DNA from: Didymodactylos carnosus
Lineage: Eukaryota; Rotifera; Eurotatoria; Philodinida; Philodinidae
Length of the DNA: 34,804 nt
NCBI GenBank assembly: GCA_905250885.1
Contig: CAJNOQ010001188.1
Span: 1 to 34,804 of the forward strand
Reading direction: 5' to 3'
Shown: positions 21,502-32,703 of the stretch, piece by piece
How positions within the stretch are numbered: the first letter of the stretch is position 1
How the letters are laid out: each line of letters begins with the position of its first letter
The notes under the pieces: generated by a model
Told to the model about the DNA's origin: nothing
Seen by the model: only the letters and a program-made list of their open reading frames with translations
The model's database searches: none
Program-made: the position numbers and the translations under genes

Positions 21502-21982
21502 TGATAGTAAGTGACCATTAAGAAAAAACAGCTTCGGTCAGAAGAAAGTTGGCCAGGTTGGGAATGTACGTCGAAGCAAGCGATTGATATTGGCGATTCC
21601 TTTCCCTTCAAGGATAAGTGAATCAGAATGATGCTACTTGTTCATAATTATCGTGCTGAAAGTATTTCGCAAACTCTCAGCTTAAATAACGCATTTAAAA
21701 AGGAAAAAGTTGCCTTTGTAAGAAGGACAGAACGTCCATTAAATGTCCCGAATACTTTAGCGAGAACACATTTCTAGCGACGTGAGTTAGTAATCGTCGC
21801 CAACTGGCTGAGAGAGATGTCACTTCTAGAGGGTATATTTTGTGACATGCACTTCGATGCATTAAAGGTCGATTTTTTCGATGAAATAAAATAAAACTCG
21901 TTTGTAATGAATCGTTGTGATGAATATTTATATCACAAAAGCTATTTTAAAAGAATATTTTGATATTTCTGAAAATTATCTT
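21502..21982. other. Non-coding stretch, nothing recognised
   Basis: No gene, RNA or repeat was recognised. Confidence 0.4.
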
Positions 21983-22048
21983 AGTCATCAAAGAAAGATT
22001 TACAAAGTATACTGATCAGCATGCTTTGTAAATCTTTCTTTGATGACT
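21983..22048. repeat. Perfect 25-bp stem hairpin
   Basis: AGTCATCAAAGAAAGATTTA plus five more bases (21983-22007) is exactly complementary to 22024-22048, across a 16-nt loop. The stem contains no mismatch. A transcript would form a short hairpin of pre-miRNA-like size, though the stem is short for a typical animal pre-miRNA. It is more likely a tiny palindromic insertion. Confidence 0.75.
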
Positions 22049-23210
22049 CGGATTTTCTGATTAGAAACTGTAAAATCTCTATTAACCCTTCATGTCTTTT
22101 TTAGAACAGGAATAGTCACTCTATAAAATAATGTATTCAGATATAGTAAGGCGCTTATCTGTCTATGACTAAAATACAAACCGACATATTTCATATTTTT
22201 AAGACCAGAATCGCTAAAACTTGAAATGAAAAACCGTGGAACCAAAGGTGTAGCAAGCAAAAGACAGAAAAAGCATGACAAACGGAAATTGAGAAATTCT
22301 AAAACAAAGAAGGTCGTATATTCTATCCTTTATCTTTTTACCATGTGTGCGTGTACTCTTTTCCGCACGACTTATGCATTCATCTCGTATAATATGCACT
22401 CAGTTATCACACTACGACCTCTTATTCCTGTGACGTTCAGATCAGCGGGTTTCCACCATCGTATATCGAATGATTTCCGACGGCTCTCCTCTTAGATTTC
22501 GACTGGAACTTAGGGTCAGTAATGAATGGATCCTGTCGGCAGTTGTCGAAGCTTAATGACGTGTGTTCAATCAGATCTGATCTGAGCGAACAAATTTGAT
22601 TAAGGCCTCCTTGCTTTCAGAAAAAATCCAGTTTGAAAAAAAATGGTACCCTCAAGGTCTATCTGATGCTGTTATAATGTTTGTTCATCATTATGATTCG
22701 TATAGAAATGGAGTCTCCCCCATATCTTTGTTGAATGTGCAAAAATTCCATTTGGATGTTTTTCTGACAAAACGGTTATATCTCTTGCTTACGTAAGGGA
22801 ACCTTTCATTTGAAGCTTACGATGAGAAGCTCACGATGAGAAATTTTATAAAATCGAGGCAAAACTTTCAGACATGCTACTTTTCAATTTTATGGGCTCT
22901 GTTCGAACCCACACGGTCGTAAACTTCAGTTTACGTCAAAATACGACGAAAGGAACCGTGGAGAAGGATTACGACTGTTGTTATTTGTAAAAACAATAAA
23001 ACAAGACAATGTGCTGAAAAAATGTGTACTGTAATGTATAAATCTTCTAAAAAATTTCAAACTTCTTGCGAATTTTGAGATGTAAGTATTATAATTTTTT
23101 TGTCTGCCTCTCCGTAAGTGTTAGAAGAAGTTTAAGTTTAAATACACAAAAGCACAGTTTTTGTCTATCATTATTGAATTTTGCTATTACGGTTTAATGA
23201 TGAATGTAAT
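22049..23210. other. Stretch with one basic open frame, no recognised gene
   Basis: A frame at 22226-22495 begins with a lysine- and arginine-rich segment (KRQKKHDKRKLRNSKTKK) followed by a hydrophobic segment. It matches nothing I know, and an overlapping minus-strand frame is equally long. At about 22898-22912 the minus strand reads GGGTTCGAACAG, like a tRNA B-box, preceded by a GTAAA...TTTAC hairpin, but no A-box is visible. Confidence 0.3.
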
Positions 23211-23408
23211 CACTTCCAGTTGGTGTGAAGAAATATCCCGATCGGGATGTACTTCCAGTCGGGATATATATATCCCGCTCAGTATATCTATTTTTACAGC
23301 AAAATTTTTTTAATATTCCAAACGGCACACAATTCGATATCCCGATTGAGATATCAAAAAAATCTATATCTCGATCATGATATCAAAAATTTGTATGTTT
23401 TGGAGGTG
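23211..23408. mobile_element. 198-bp element with palindromic CGATCGGGAT-type motifs
   Basis: Variants of ATCCCGATCGGGAT recur: TATCCCGATCGGGATG, GTCGGGATATATATATCCCG, GATATCCCGATTGAGATATC and TATCTCGATCATGATATC. The edges read CACTTCCA and, reverse-complemented, CACCTCCA. No target duplication is clear. It is probably a miniature element, or a motif cluster built by local duplication. Confidence 0.45.
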
Positions 23409-23743
23409 CTGGCGATGATAATTCATTGATTATTCTTATATTTGATTTATAGTCTTATACAGCAATATAGTTGTTTTTAAAGTGTATTATAACCCAAAGA
23501 GTACTCTAAAAAGCTGGAGACGTCCGGAGTACTTCTGTATCGTGGTTTAGGTGTAGTATTGAATTTTCTATAAATCGTAGGACTGGCGTAAGGTACCCTA
23601 TGGCAAGCTCAGAAATGGCTACAGCACAGGTAATCGACTACGTTAAGCCTGGCGATAATGTCCTGTTTCATTAAAAATTTGCAGACTGATAACTATGTAA
23701 AAAACTTCTCAAATTCTGAAGAGACATCAAAAAGTTTACCAGT
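23409..23743. other. Non-coding stretch, nothing recognised
   Basis: No feature was seen. Confidence 0.4.
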
Positions 23744-23820
23744 CATAAAATTCCTAAAAAGTTCCTTTTATTTCCTGTTATAAAATTCCTAAAAAGTTCC
23801 TTTTATTTCCTGTCATAAAA
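23744..23820. repeat. Tandem repeat, 35-bp unit, 2.2 copies
   Basis: The unit, starting ATAAAATTCCTAAAAAGTTC, is repeated at 23744-23778 and 23779-23813, with a partial third copy. The copies differ at one position, so the duplication is recent or maintained. Confidence 0.9.
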
Positions 23821-26533
23821 CGTTAATTCTTAACCGAGTAATGAACACTGTAAAACTCCAAAGCCTAGTTTTGTAGAGTTCATTTTTGGAAAATATCAAT
23901 TCAGTCATAACAAACTGTTTTCATCAGAGGACGCCAAGTATACTGAAGCGTGACGATTTTTTTTCCAACTCATAACAGAATTAATGATGGGCTCATTGCT
24001 CTTTCACACTACTACACAAGATATGAGTCATTGAAAAGAAATGTCTTTTGTGAATGAATATAGACGACAAATATAAAAAGAAAAAATACATACAAAAAGG
24101 GAAATATCCATACCTTAAAATCAATATATCCAACCTGTAGGCAACCGTAGTGCTAGTTCAGCAAAATATTTCCACTCGAAAAAGATCAGTATACTTCTTT
24201 TCAGTTTTTGAATACAAAATTGCTCCAAAAGATCAGGTTTCTTTCCTCAAAACATTAAATAATGTAAGTATGGACATGATATAGACTTTTCAGGAAAGCG
24301 CAGAACACTGATAAAACTTGTTCTGAAAGTTTCTCGATTGATTGTCTGTTAACGTCTAGCATAATTCATTCCACTTAGACATGTACTAGATGCGCTTAAT
24401 CGCACTATACATGTAAAAAAGAACGGTATATTCAGTCAACAGTAAAAGTAAAGTCAAACTGCAGTTTAAGGTAAACATTTTTGTCTCTCATTCAACTTTT
24501 TCACACGCGCAGTGCGGACGTCTTTTTTTCCTTTTTTACACATACATATATCGTTTTATACAGTTTATACATATTTCTCTGGAAAACCTTAGCGTTTGAA
24601 ACGTGATAACCACTCAGAATCACCTTTTATTTTCATTTTTGGTTTTCATTCAGGTTTTCTAAAGTTTTCACACATTTTTTTAGATTTTTCGAAAAATGAA
24701 TTTTTTGTTTAAAAATCACTTTGCCCATTGAGAGATGTTCCTATACCAGACGCAATATCTCAGCACAAAAAAAAATATTACAAAAAGCGATACGAGTTTT
24801 TGTTGTGCGCGACACGGCAGAATGGCGTATGAATCAAAGCTCTATTTCTTGACCGAAAAAACTAGATAGGTTTTCAAAAAAAGGTAGTGCAATCGGAGAA
24901 TTACTGTAGCCTGGCTTTTCTTATTGGACACGTTATATGTGATGAGGCTCTAGTTAACATTTCTAGACTCAGTTTCTTATAAGGAATCCAAATATCCCAT
25001 TGGTAAGCGCAAAAAGTGAAATGGTAAAGAAAAAAACGTCATTTTTTGAAAAGCGAAGGTTTTGCGATTTTTGACTGCTTCTCAGTATTTGGACTTTTTC
25101 TCCGTGAAAACTTTGTCGAATCTAAAAAATGAGGACATATTCGCTGTCAGCAACTAAAACTAAATCTGATGATGTGTGTTAAAAGGAAAAGTATTGAGTG
25201 CTGAAACATTGAATTAACGGCGCCTTATAAATTGGGCAAACGTAGTTAAGTACTTAGACTATTTTATAACTTCGAAATTAGGATGGGGAACACTAATTAA
25301 AAAACCTATGATAAAAATTCGACAGCGTACTGTCATGATTAATTCTTATCATTACGCTGGTTCAACATCTGTTTTTCTAAGAAGAGCGCTGTTTGCATCT
25401 TACGTACTAACCTTGTTCACCTGAATGTTTGTACTTTTTCCTCTGTTTACCGAAAAACAACGCATCGATCTATTAAATTTTTACCACCCTTCACTTAAAC
25501 GAATCATGTTTTGCCTGCAATGACCAGATATCTTCTTTGCGTTTGTATTTGATTAAGTATCCTTAGAGGATAGATGTGGTCTCTATTGGGATAGATATTT
25601 GGCAGCACTATCAGATTCCATCGATGGCGAATTGCTACTTGAACAAGCTGAACGTTATTGGTGATGCTGTTATAAGCTTTATCTAATGAAGAATGAAGAA
25701 AAAAAAAGAACAACTATCAAATAAATGTAGAACATCAAGAAGTAAGAGGGATAAGCCTATGATATCACTTTAAATGTTCAACGAGCGAAAATTGCTGGTA
25801 CGAATATGTTAAGTAACAATGAAACCCTAGGCTCATGCAGTCTCTCAGTAATTTACATTGAACAGAAAGTGAAATCATGCAGCACGTAATATACACACAA
25901 ACACAGAAAAAGGATAAAAGAAAAGAACAACAAAGACCAAGTGGCAGTGTTTTAGATATATATTCTCAACCTGCGTTGAGAGAAAAGTTACAGAAAAGCA
26001 GCTTCGAAGACTGCGCGCTTAGTAAGAACCAATCGGCTTGGGCTTTCCTGTAAATCTAATAACGGGTGGAAAACATGTATATTTAACGAAAAGTGAGTCT
26101 AGTTTAAGAATCAAAATAATTTAATTCTTTATATATTTCAAATAACTGTGCAAATTCGTATACAAACTGTAATTGCTATTTCCCGAAAACAGCAGATTTG
26201 AGAAAAAGCAGTACTATAGTACTATAGTACGTTAATCGTAGATCTAAAAAGCAGCGTATTTTGTAGAGGAGAAAATTCTTTGTTCGATGAAGTTACGATC
26301 TGACTATAGTTTGATCATGGTATTTATCCCATTCGGGAAACAGATCATACTCCCGGGCTGACTTATAGTTCAGATGTTCCCTCATCGTCACTTCATTTAC
26401 TCATATGTAGAATTAAGATTGCTAACGGACTGAAAACTGGAGAAGGTCAACAGCTCTTATCATTTCAATGTAAAACATACTTTAAATTGTTTTTTTTTAT
26501 CAAAGATTATCTTTGGTTTATACAAAGTGAAAA
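23821..26533. other. Non-coding stretch before the glutamate receptor
   Basis: No recognised gene. The minus-strand frame 25504-25713 (69 codons, containing VQLVQVAIRHRWNLIVLPNI) looks somewhat protein-like but has no known domain. A small tandem AGTACTATAGTACTATAGTA lies at about 26214-26230. The last 100-200 nt should contain the receptor promoter, but no motif was identified. Confidence 0.35.
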
Positions 26534-29526
26534 ATGCGAAATAGTTATTTGGCGTCTTTACAATTTCTATTGTTTTTTATACTGTGTGAATTAAAAACGA
26601 AGACAACGATAGCAGAAAGTTGGCCGACAACATTACAGTCATCAACAGTCAAATTACTTGGTCTCTTTCCTGAACAAACAGATATAGAACCAAAGAATGA
26701 TATGTGGACTATTCACTGTCGTTCCATGTTTAAAGCAGCTATTCTTTTATCTCAACGATATAATATAACATTAGAAGGACAATTAGTTGATTATGAAGAA
26801 ACATTAACAGATAATGATGTAATGGTTATGGTTGATCATACATGTCAAAAAGTATCAACGTCAAACATAGTTGGAATTGTTGGTCCAGCATATTCAAGTG
26901 AAGTTCGATTTATTGCATCATTTGCGTATCGATTAGGAATAGTAGCTGTCTCCTATGCAGCTACAAATCCTGACTTATCAACTATTGATAATGAAGCCTT
27001 TTATCGTACAGTTCCATCAGATGAAAATACTGCATTAAGTATAATAAAATTATTTCTACAATATAAATGGAAATCATGTACAATTATATATCAAAATGAT
27101 GAATATGGTTATGGTGGTATGAACTTCTTAAGTCAAAAGTTTGTTGAATTTAATATTAACACTACAGATACAATTAAATTCGATATGAAACAACAAAATT
27201 TTCAAATTGATTTTAGAAAGACATTATCTGATAGTTTATCACGTATTGTTGTTGTATGGGCAAATGAAAATTCATCATTAACAATATTGAATAAAGCACT
27301 TGAAGCGGATGTAATTGGTCCATATTTTGTTTGGATACTAACAACAACAATATCATTAGATCATTTTAGTCTAACACAAAAATCAAAACTTATTGGGGTG
27401 CTTACTGTTGAACCTGTTGAAGGACATCTTGTTGATGCACCCATAAACACAACATTGTTAAATCAAGCATATGACTTATGGAAATATTATGACTATGATA
27501 CATTTCCTGGTGATACAAATGTTAGTAGTTATGCATTATTTACATTTGATGCAGCATGGTCATTAATATTATCATTACAGCAACTTTGTTCAATACAACT
27601 ACCATGTTTAGAATTTGTGAATGTCTCAAATTGTTATAATCGTCTATTTCTTCATTCTGAACATTATTATAGTATTATGAGTAAAATGACATTTTTAGGT
27701 GTATCTGGTCAAATAAAATTTTCTAATGAAACAGCAGATCGTGTTGATGATGCATATTACATTGTTAAAAATATACAACCTTTAAATACCGATCCAAACA
27801 ATATTTATTATTTACCTGTATTAAAATGGTATACTGGTAGCGATAAATGGACATATTATACAAATGAATCGAATGATATTATATGGCCAGATTTATCAAA
27901 AAATATTCCAAAAGATCATAGATTAATCTCAGGTAACAAAATATTTCTCCGAAATAATTTGTTTCATTCCAGGAGACATTGAACTTTTACAAAGAAAATG
28001 AGAAAATTGTCCTAGGAATTTCTACACTATTTCACGCACTTTTGTTTTTAGGTCAAAAATTACGAATAGCTATTATGGAAGTAGCACCGTTTATAATGTT
28101 GAAAAATTCAACTAATATGTATAATAACATGACCGACAATTACAAAATAGTTGATATGACATCATTCCACGGCTTTTTTAAAGATATACTATCAAATTTA
28201 CAAGATAGAATGGGCTTCATTCCTGTTATTATGTTAGTTAAGCCAGATACAAAATATAATGAATTAGTTGCTGGTGTAGCAAATGATTTATATGACACTG
28301 TTATGTGTGGTATAACTATAACTGAAGGACGAGCTAGAATAGTTGATTTTTCTGAAACGATTCGTCCTAATTCTCTTAGAGTTCTTATAAGAAAACCAAA
28401 ATCTATTCAATTAGATTATCTTGCTTTTTTAAAACCGTTTTCATTAACACTCTGGTTACTTTTATTAGGCATAGGATTGTATGCTGCTGTATTAATATAT
28501 TTATTTGAACGAAATAATAATGAAAAGTTTAAGAAAGAGAACAGTGATAGTGGAAACTTATTATCAATAGTTAGACCACTAGTAAAAAGTGTTTACTATG
28601 CAATAAGTTATCTACTTGGTAAAGGTCCTGATTTTCATGTGTCAACAGCTGCTGGACGATTACTAACTATTGGCATATATATTGTATGCATAATATTAAC
28701 AGCAACATATACAGCGAACCTATCATCATATTTAGTAAGACAAACAACTATTCCTACTATATCAGGAATAGATGATATAATAAACAGTAAAATATTATCC
28801 AGTCGAGTAGGAATTGTTGAAGAATCAACTATACAAGATTATGCTGTATTACAAGGTATAAAAAACTATTATCCATTAAAGTCATTAAATGAAATTTTTA
28901 TAAATTTAATGAATGGTGACATTGATGCTGCGATATGGGCCAATGTAACGGCTGAATATTACACCAATAATCTATATTGTGATATAATGACTGTTGGTGC
29001 TGATTTTGGTCATTCGTTTTATGGAATACCAGTTAAACAGGATTGGTTATATAAAGCAGATTTAGATTCTAATATACTACTTTTATCAGACTTAGGAATA
29101 ATTGATCAGTTATCAGCAAAATGGTTTGGACAATATAAATGTGGAACACCACAACCACTTAATGTGAAAATAACTAAAATTACAATAGAACCAATGAGTG
29201 GATTAATTATTATATTTTTTGCGTTAAGTATTATATCTATTTTGTTACATTTTTGGTTACCAAGAGATGCTTGCAAACCGAAAATTGTTCCCATACGCAA
29301 AAAATTTGATAGGGCACAGCGCGCGTGTATAACTGCGGATATCATGCCATGTACGTTTTGTAAATCCAGGAGGATGGTACACATTCCCCGAATGTTTAAA
29401 CGCCGAAGATCATTACCGGACACGTGGCACGTGCATGCTCATGCACTTAGTATGGTCCAAGGCACAGCACAAATGGCTTTAGACTTGCCACGTTGGCCAT
29501 CCCAATACGTTTCGAGGCTCATCTAG
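26534..29526 (+). CDS. Ionotropic glutamate receptor
   Basis: Exons 26534-27932 and 28052-29526 (intron of 119 nt, phase 1, GT-AG) give about 957 residues. In order: a signal peptide (1-28), an amino-terminal ligand-binding-like domain (about 38-440, with IVGPAYSSEVRFIASFAYRL), S1 (from QKLRIAIMEVAPF, about 468-590), M1 (592-621), a pore loop (SYLLGKGPDFHVSTAAGRLL, about 652-671), M3 with ATYTANLSSYL (684-694, the SYTANLAAF gate motif), S2 (about 700-840), M4 (850-869) and an 88-residue cytoplasmic tail. It should form a tetrameric ligand-gated cation channel in the plasma membrane. The S1 arginine that grips the ligand carboxylate is present (ITITEGR, Arg560). The usual S2 acidic residue is replaced by Ala763 (AIWANVTAEYY). 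Reading through the intron would meet stops, so splicing is required. The gene looks intact. Confidence 0.93.
27933..28051 (+). other. Only intron of the glutamate receptor
   Basis: The donor is TCAG|GTAACA and the acceptor is TTTTTAG|GTCAAAAA. Joining gives SGQKLRIAIM, the expected start of S1. An earlier acceptor (TTCCAG at 27974) leads to a stop within ten codons and is rejected. Confidence 0.85.
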
Positions 29527-30136
29527 GATGCTGCTTTGGACATACTACGCAGGGTGTTTCAAACGTACTGTATATTGTTTCAGACATGTTGCTTCTGTGG
29601 TGGACTAGAAAGCATCTTCAAATACCTCTCTTGAAGTCCAACTGAAGCTTTCGTAGTTGCTTAATTGGTGATGTTAAGTATGAGTCTGTAGTCCCTTGCT
29701 GTTACTTTTTAGTTCCTTCATCACATTCTTGTCCCTGGTGTAAAAAGTATCATCAGGTAGTATTGAATATTTAGAAAATTTTTCCCTTATGACGTTTGAC
29801 GATGCGCACACAGTATTGATCAAGCCATGAAAGAAAAAAACCAGTATATGACAAAAACTTAATATACAGTGCAAAGTCACAGTAATGTTTGTGGACAAAA
29901 GGGAACTCTGCTTTAATTTCTTACTCAAGTTATCAGAAAACTTCATCTGTTCAGGAGAATGTACGATATAGAATGAAGGGATAGCACTTCAAAGCTTTTT
30001 CAAAAGAGTTAAAAAAGTTACGCCATCTTTTTTAGAAAATTTTATTTTTCTCGACGATTACACGGAATATCAAAAATCGGCTTCTGTTAATCTCTGTTCT
30101 CCAAGAAAAAAGGTATTCTACAAAAACAAAAAAAGG
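29527..30136. other. Non-coding stretch downstream of the receptor
   Basis: Contains the receptor 3' end. A minus-strand frame at 29674-29946 has no domain. No repeat was recognised. Confidence 0.4.
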
Positions 30137-30340
30137 GTATCTGCATTTGTTACTAATAAGAACCAATTTCAGTATCTTAGAACACCTTCTTTTGGTTTTC
30201 TAGGTTACGTTTATGTGTATTTCTGGTGCCACAGAACCAAAAATCGGTTCTTATTAGTATCAAATGCAGATACTCTTAAACGTATTTTAGAACACCTTTT
30301 CTGGTTTTCCCGGTTACCTTTACGGGTATTTCTCGCTCAT
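30137..30340. repeat. Nested inverted and direct repeats
   Basis: GTATCTGCATTTG(T/A)TACTAA followed by TAAGAACC is present at 30137-30164 and, inverted, at 30246-30273, with 27 of 28 positions pairing. In addition, a direct repeat of about 50 nt starts TTAGAACACCTT at about 30177 and again at about 30287, continuing through GGTTTTC and GGTTAC. The arrangement suggests a small composite element or an inversion-duplication event. Confidence 0.75.
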
Positions 30341-30647
30341 GCGTGAAGGACATTCCGAAAAGCCTTCTGTGGTTTGTCCTCCCTGTCTTACGGGTGACAT
30401 AGGATAGAAGGTAGTGCCAAAGTATAGCTGACAGCACTTTCTATATCTTTCAAAAATCGGAGTATAAATTCAAGGGAAATTCGCTCGAAAATGAAGGTAA
30501 TTTTGTTTTTGAAATTTCTTGTATGTGTTTTGTGTCTCAATGGAGTAAGGTGCAGCAGAAGAAGCATGACCTAGATCGCGGTGATCAAATCAAAGCCCAG
30601 TAAATTGACAAAACGCTCCCTAAAGGACGAAAGGGGTGAGAATGGAA
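30341..30647. other. Non-coding stretch downstream of the ADP-ribosyltransferase
   Basis: No gene is called. It contains the 3' flank of the minus-strand gene. Confidence 0.4.
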
Positions 30648-31520
30648 CTAGTTCAGCAATGTTTTTTTTGTTATATAAGGTTGACAAAGTATTGAACCTT
30701 CGTCACTTATCGTCATTTGAATTTTCCATATTTTTAAATCAGAATCAAAAACAACATTATCAATTTTAAATACAGCATCAGTACTAAATAAAACTTCTTT
30801 TTCTCCTTTCATTTGACTTAACCTGTCTACATCGGCATATGTCACATTATTAACATCCTTATCAATTGTAATCTCAAATAATACTTTTTTTAATTCGTCT
30901 GTTTCACCCATTCCTTCAACGTACGTTAATGCTACTTTACGATCTTGTGTTGATGATAAAAATCCATTAGTCGATATTATCATACCAATATGATTTTGGA
31001 ATTTATCAAGTTCATATTCAGACATCTTTTGTCCACGGTATAACGTTGAAGTCGTTAGTTTAGTTTGTTTACTTTCCTCTTCAAGTTGTGTACATAAATC
31101 AATAATGTAAAATCGATATAAATATAAATCATCAATGTTTTCGTTTCTCAATGCTTTATTAACAAGTCTATAAATAAAACTATCTGCTGTAAACCATTTG
31201 ATTGCATCTCTTGCTTCATATGTTAACCGAAATAATTCAATTTTCTTTTGCTCTATTTCATTTTCTTTATAGTAATCGATAAATTTATTAAGCATTTCTT
31301 GTTTAGCTAGTTCTGTTCGTGGTAATTTTTTTAACACATTTAGTAATAATTGAGACCATAGAAATGATGCTGAATCATGCGGCAAGTTTTTTGATGATCT
31401 TTCCTTTTCCAGACCAAAAAAATTAAATATATTTGATTGTTTCATCATTGATTGAGCATTTCGTTTGTTGGTTTTCGTTGCATGCAGCTTTTGCAATTTA
31501 ATTAAACAGCAAATTCCCAT
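30648..31520 (-). CDS. NAD-dependent mono-ADP-ribosyltransferase (R-S-ExE type)
   Basis: This is a single-exon frame of 290 residues. The catalytic triad pattern of arginine-specific mono-ADP-ribosyltransferases is complete: Arg162 in TLYRGQ, Ser189 in ISTNGFLSST, and the ExE motif Glu240-Lys-Glu242 in KGEKEVLF. The N-terminal half (RDAIKWFTADSFIYRLVNKA, about 104-123) matches the helical lead-in seen in bdelloid members. The enzyme would transfer ADP-ribose from NAD to protein side chains. The start at 31520 gives MGICC, a combination of an N-myristoylation glycine and cysteines that could be palmitoylated. This would tether it to a membrane; there is no signal peptide. Many rotifer relatives continue into TPR repeats, but this one ends soon after the catalytic domain. 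An acceptor-like TTTAG lies just upstream, so a 5' untranslated exon is possible. Confidence 0.92.
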   Translation of the reverse strand: MGICCLIKLQKLHATKTNKRNAQSMMKQSNIFNFFGLEKERSSKNLPHDSASFLWSQLLLNVLKKLPRTELAKQEMLNKFIDYYKENEIEQKKIELFRLTYEARDAIKWFTADSFIYRLVNKALRNENIDDLYLYRFYIIDLCTQLEEESKQTKLTTSTLYRGQKMSEYELDKFQNHIGMIISTNGFLSSTQDRKVALTYVEGMGETDELKKVLFEITIDKDVNNVTYADVDRLSQMKGEKEVLFSTDAVFKIDNVVFDSDLKIWKIQMTISDEGSILCQPYITKKTLLN

Positions 31521-32703
31521 CGTTTATGTAGCCTAAATCAAATAATTATAGATTTAATCATAAAGTATTATCTTATATATGTGTCTATTTTCTGTAAAAT
31601 ATTTTTAAAATACTATTGAAAAGTTTAAATAGGTGATGTGTAGGGGTATGATAGTTCCATATCAACTCCTATCATAGGAACTGTTGAACAGCTCTTTTGA
31701 AAGGAGCTGATATGTTCGAGCAGCTCACTAGTCGTCTAGACAAAGTTTAAATGTCCCGAATGTTCATTAGACGTTCATATCAGCGAAGTCATGCAATCAT
31801 AAATAGAAGCATGTAAAATGGTCAATTTTTTATTCCTCAGATAAGTATGGTTAAAAAGTAAAATAAAAGAAGTATGATCTTTGTAAGAAAAACAGACTAA
31901 AGAAAAGATTAAAGTTTATCTTTTAGGAACATTGAATATTTCAAGCTTTTAGCTGAGAGAGACGACCGTGTTTTCAATTTCGTTTCTTTTGGAAAAACTT
32001 TAATGATTTTTGTTTCTTTTCAAAAGATCAATATTTTTACATTTTATTACCCAAAAATCACTTTTAAAAATCAAAAACCAGAGTCTGTTCTACGTAACTC
32101 GATGAGCTCTATCCAACCATGGCAAAAAAAGTTCCTGCTCAAGTTTTGAATTTGCCGCAGTTTACATACAAATAAAAACCTCTTCAAAGTTGATTGTAAT
32201 TCATGTCTGAACGTTGATTTGTGCTTTTGTTACAACAAAGATCTTGCTTTCTTGGCGTCAGAAACTAAACTAGTACGCATTTCCCGAACGAGAAAAGTAC
32301 GATATTTCTTGATGGAGAAATATTTATTGTTCGAGAAAGAAAAAAAGGTGTAAAAAAATACCGGACTTGGCCATCTCTCCGTCCCAGTCCAGTGAGTTCG
32401 TTAGAGGCTAAGTTCGAATTAGTCTCAGTCCTCCCAGCAGTTAAAATTTTCTGTCACAAAGTTTTAGCTCGAAAAAGGTTTCACTCATTGAAAAGTATGT
32501 TTTTAGTTTTAAGCAAGAAAAGTCATATCCTAACCACTGCATACAGTTCGAAATCACGAAGTTTCGACTGAAAGTCATAAATGGTATTTGAAAACTACAA
32601 TGAAAATTTCAGACCAAGCAGTTTAATTATTTCAGGGGGAATGTATTTTTAGTTATTCTTCTTTCATTATATCTTCAATATTTGTTTCATTTTTAAACCG
32701 TGT
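31521..32703. other. Non-coding stretch, nothing recognised
   Basis: Should contain the promoter of the minus-strand ADP-ribosyltransferase near 31530-31700. No motif, gene or clear repeat was seen. Confidence 0.35.

Noticed and set aside
22226..22495. Basic, then hydrophobic, 89-codon frame
   Set aside because: No family match, and an overlapping opposite-strand frame of similar quality. Composition alone is not enough for a gene call.
23744..23820. CRISPR-like array
   Set aside because: Only two adjacent 35-bp copies with no spacers, in a eukaryotic context. This is a simple tandem duplication.
27974..28010. Earlier acceptor for the glutamate receptor intron
   Set aside because: Using TTCCAG before GAGACATTG gives a stop codon after about nine residues, and the S1 start motif would be lost.
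29106..29423. 105-codon minus-strand frame
   Set aside because: It lies antisense inside the glutamate receptor S2-M4 coding region and is a shadow of that gene.
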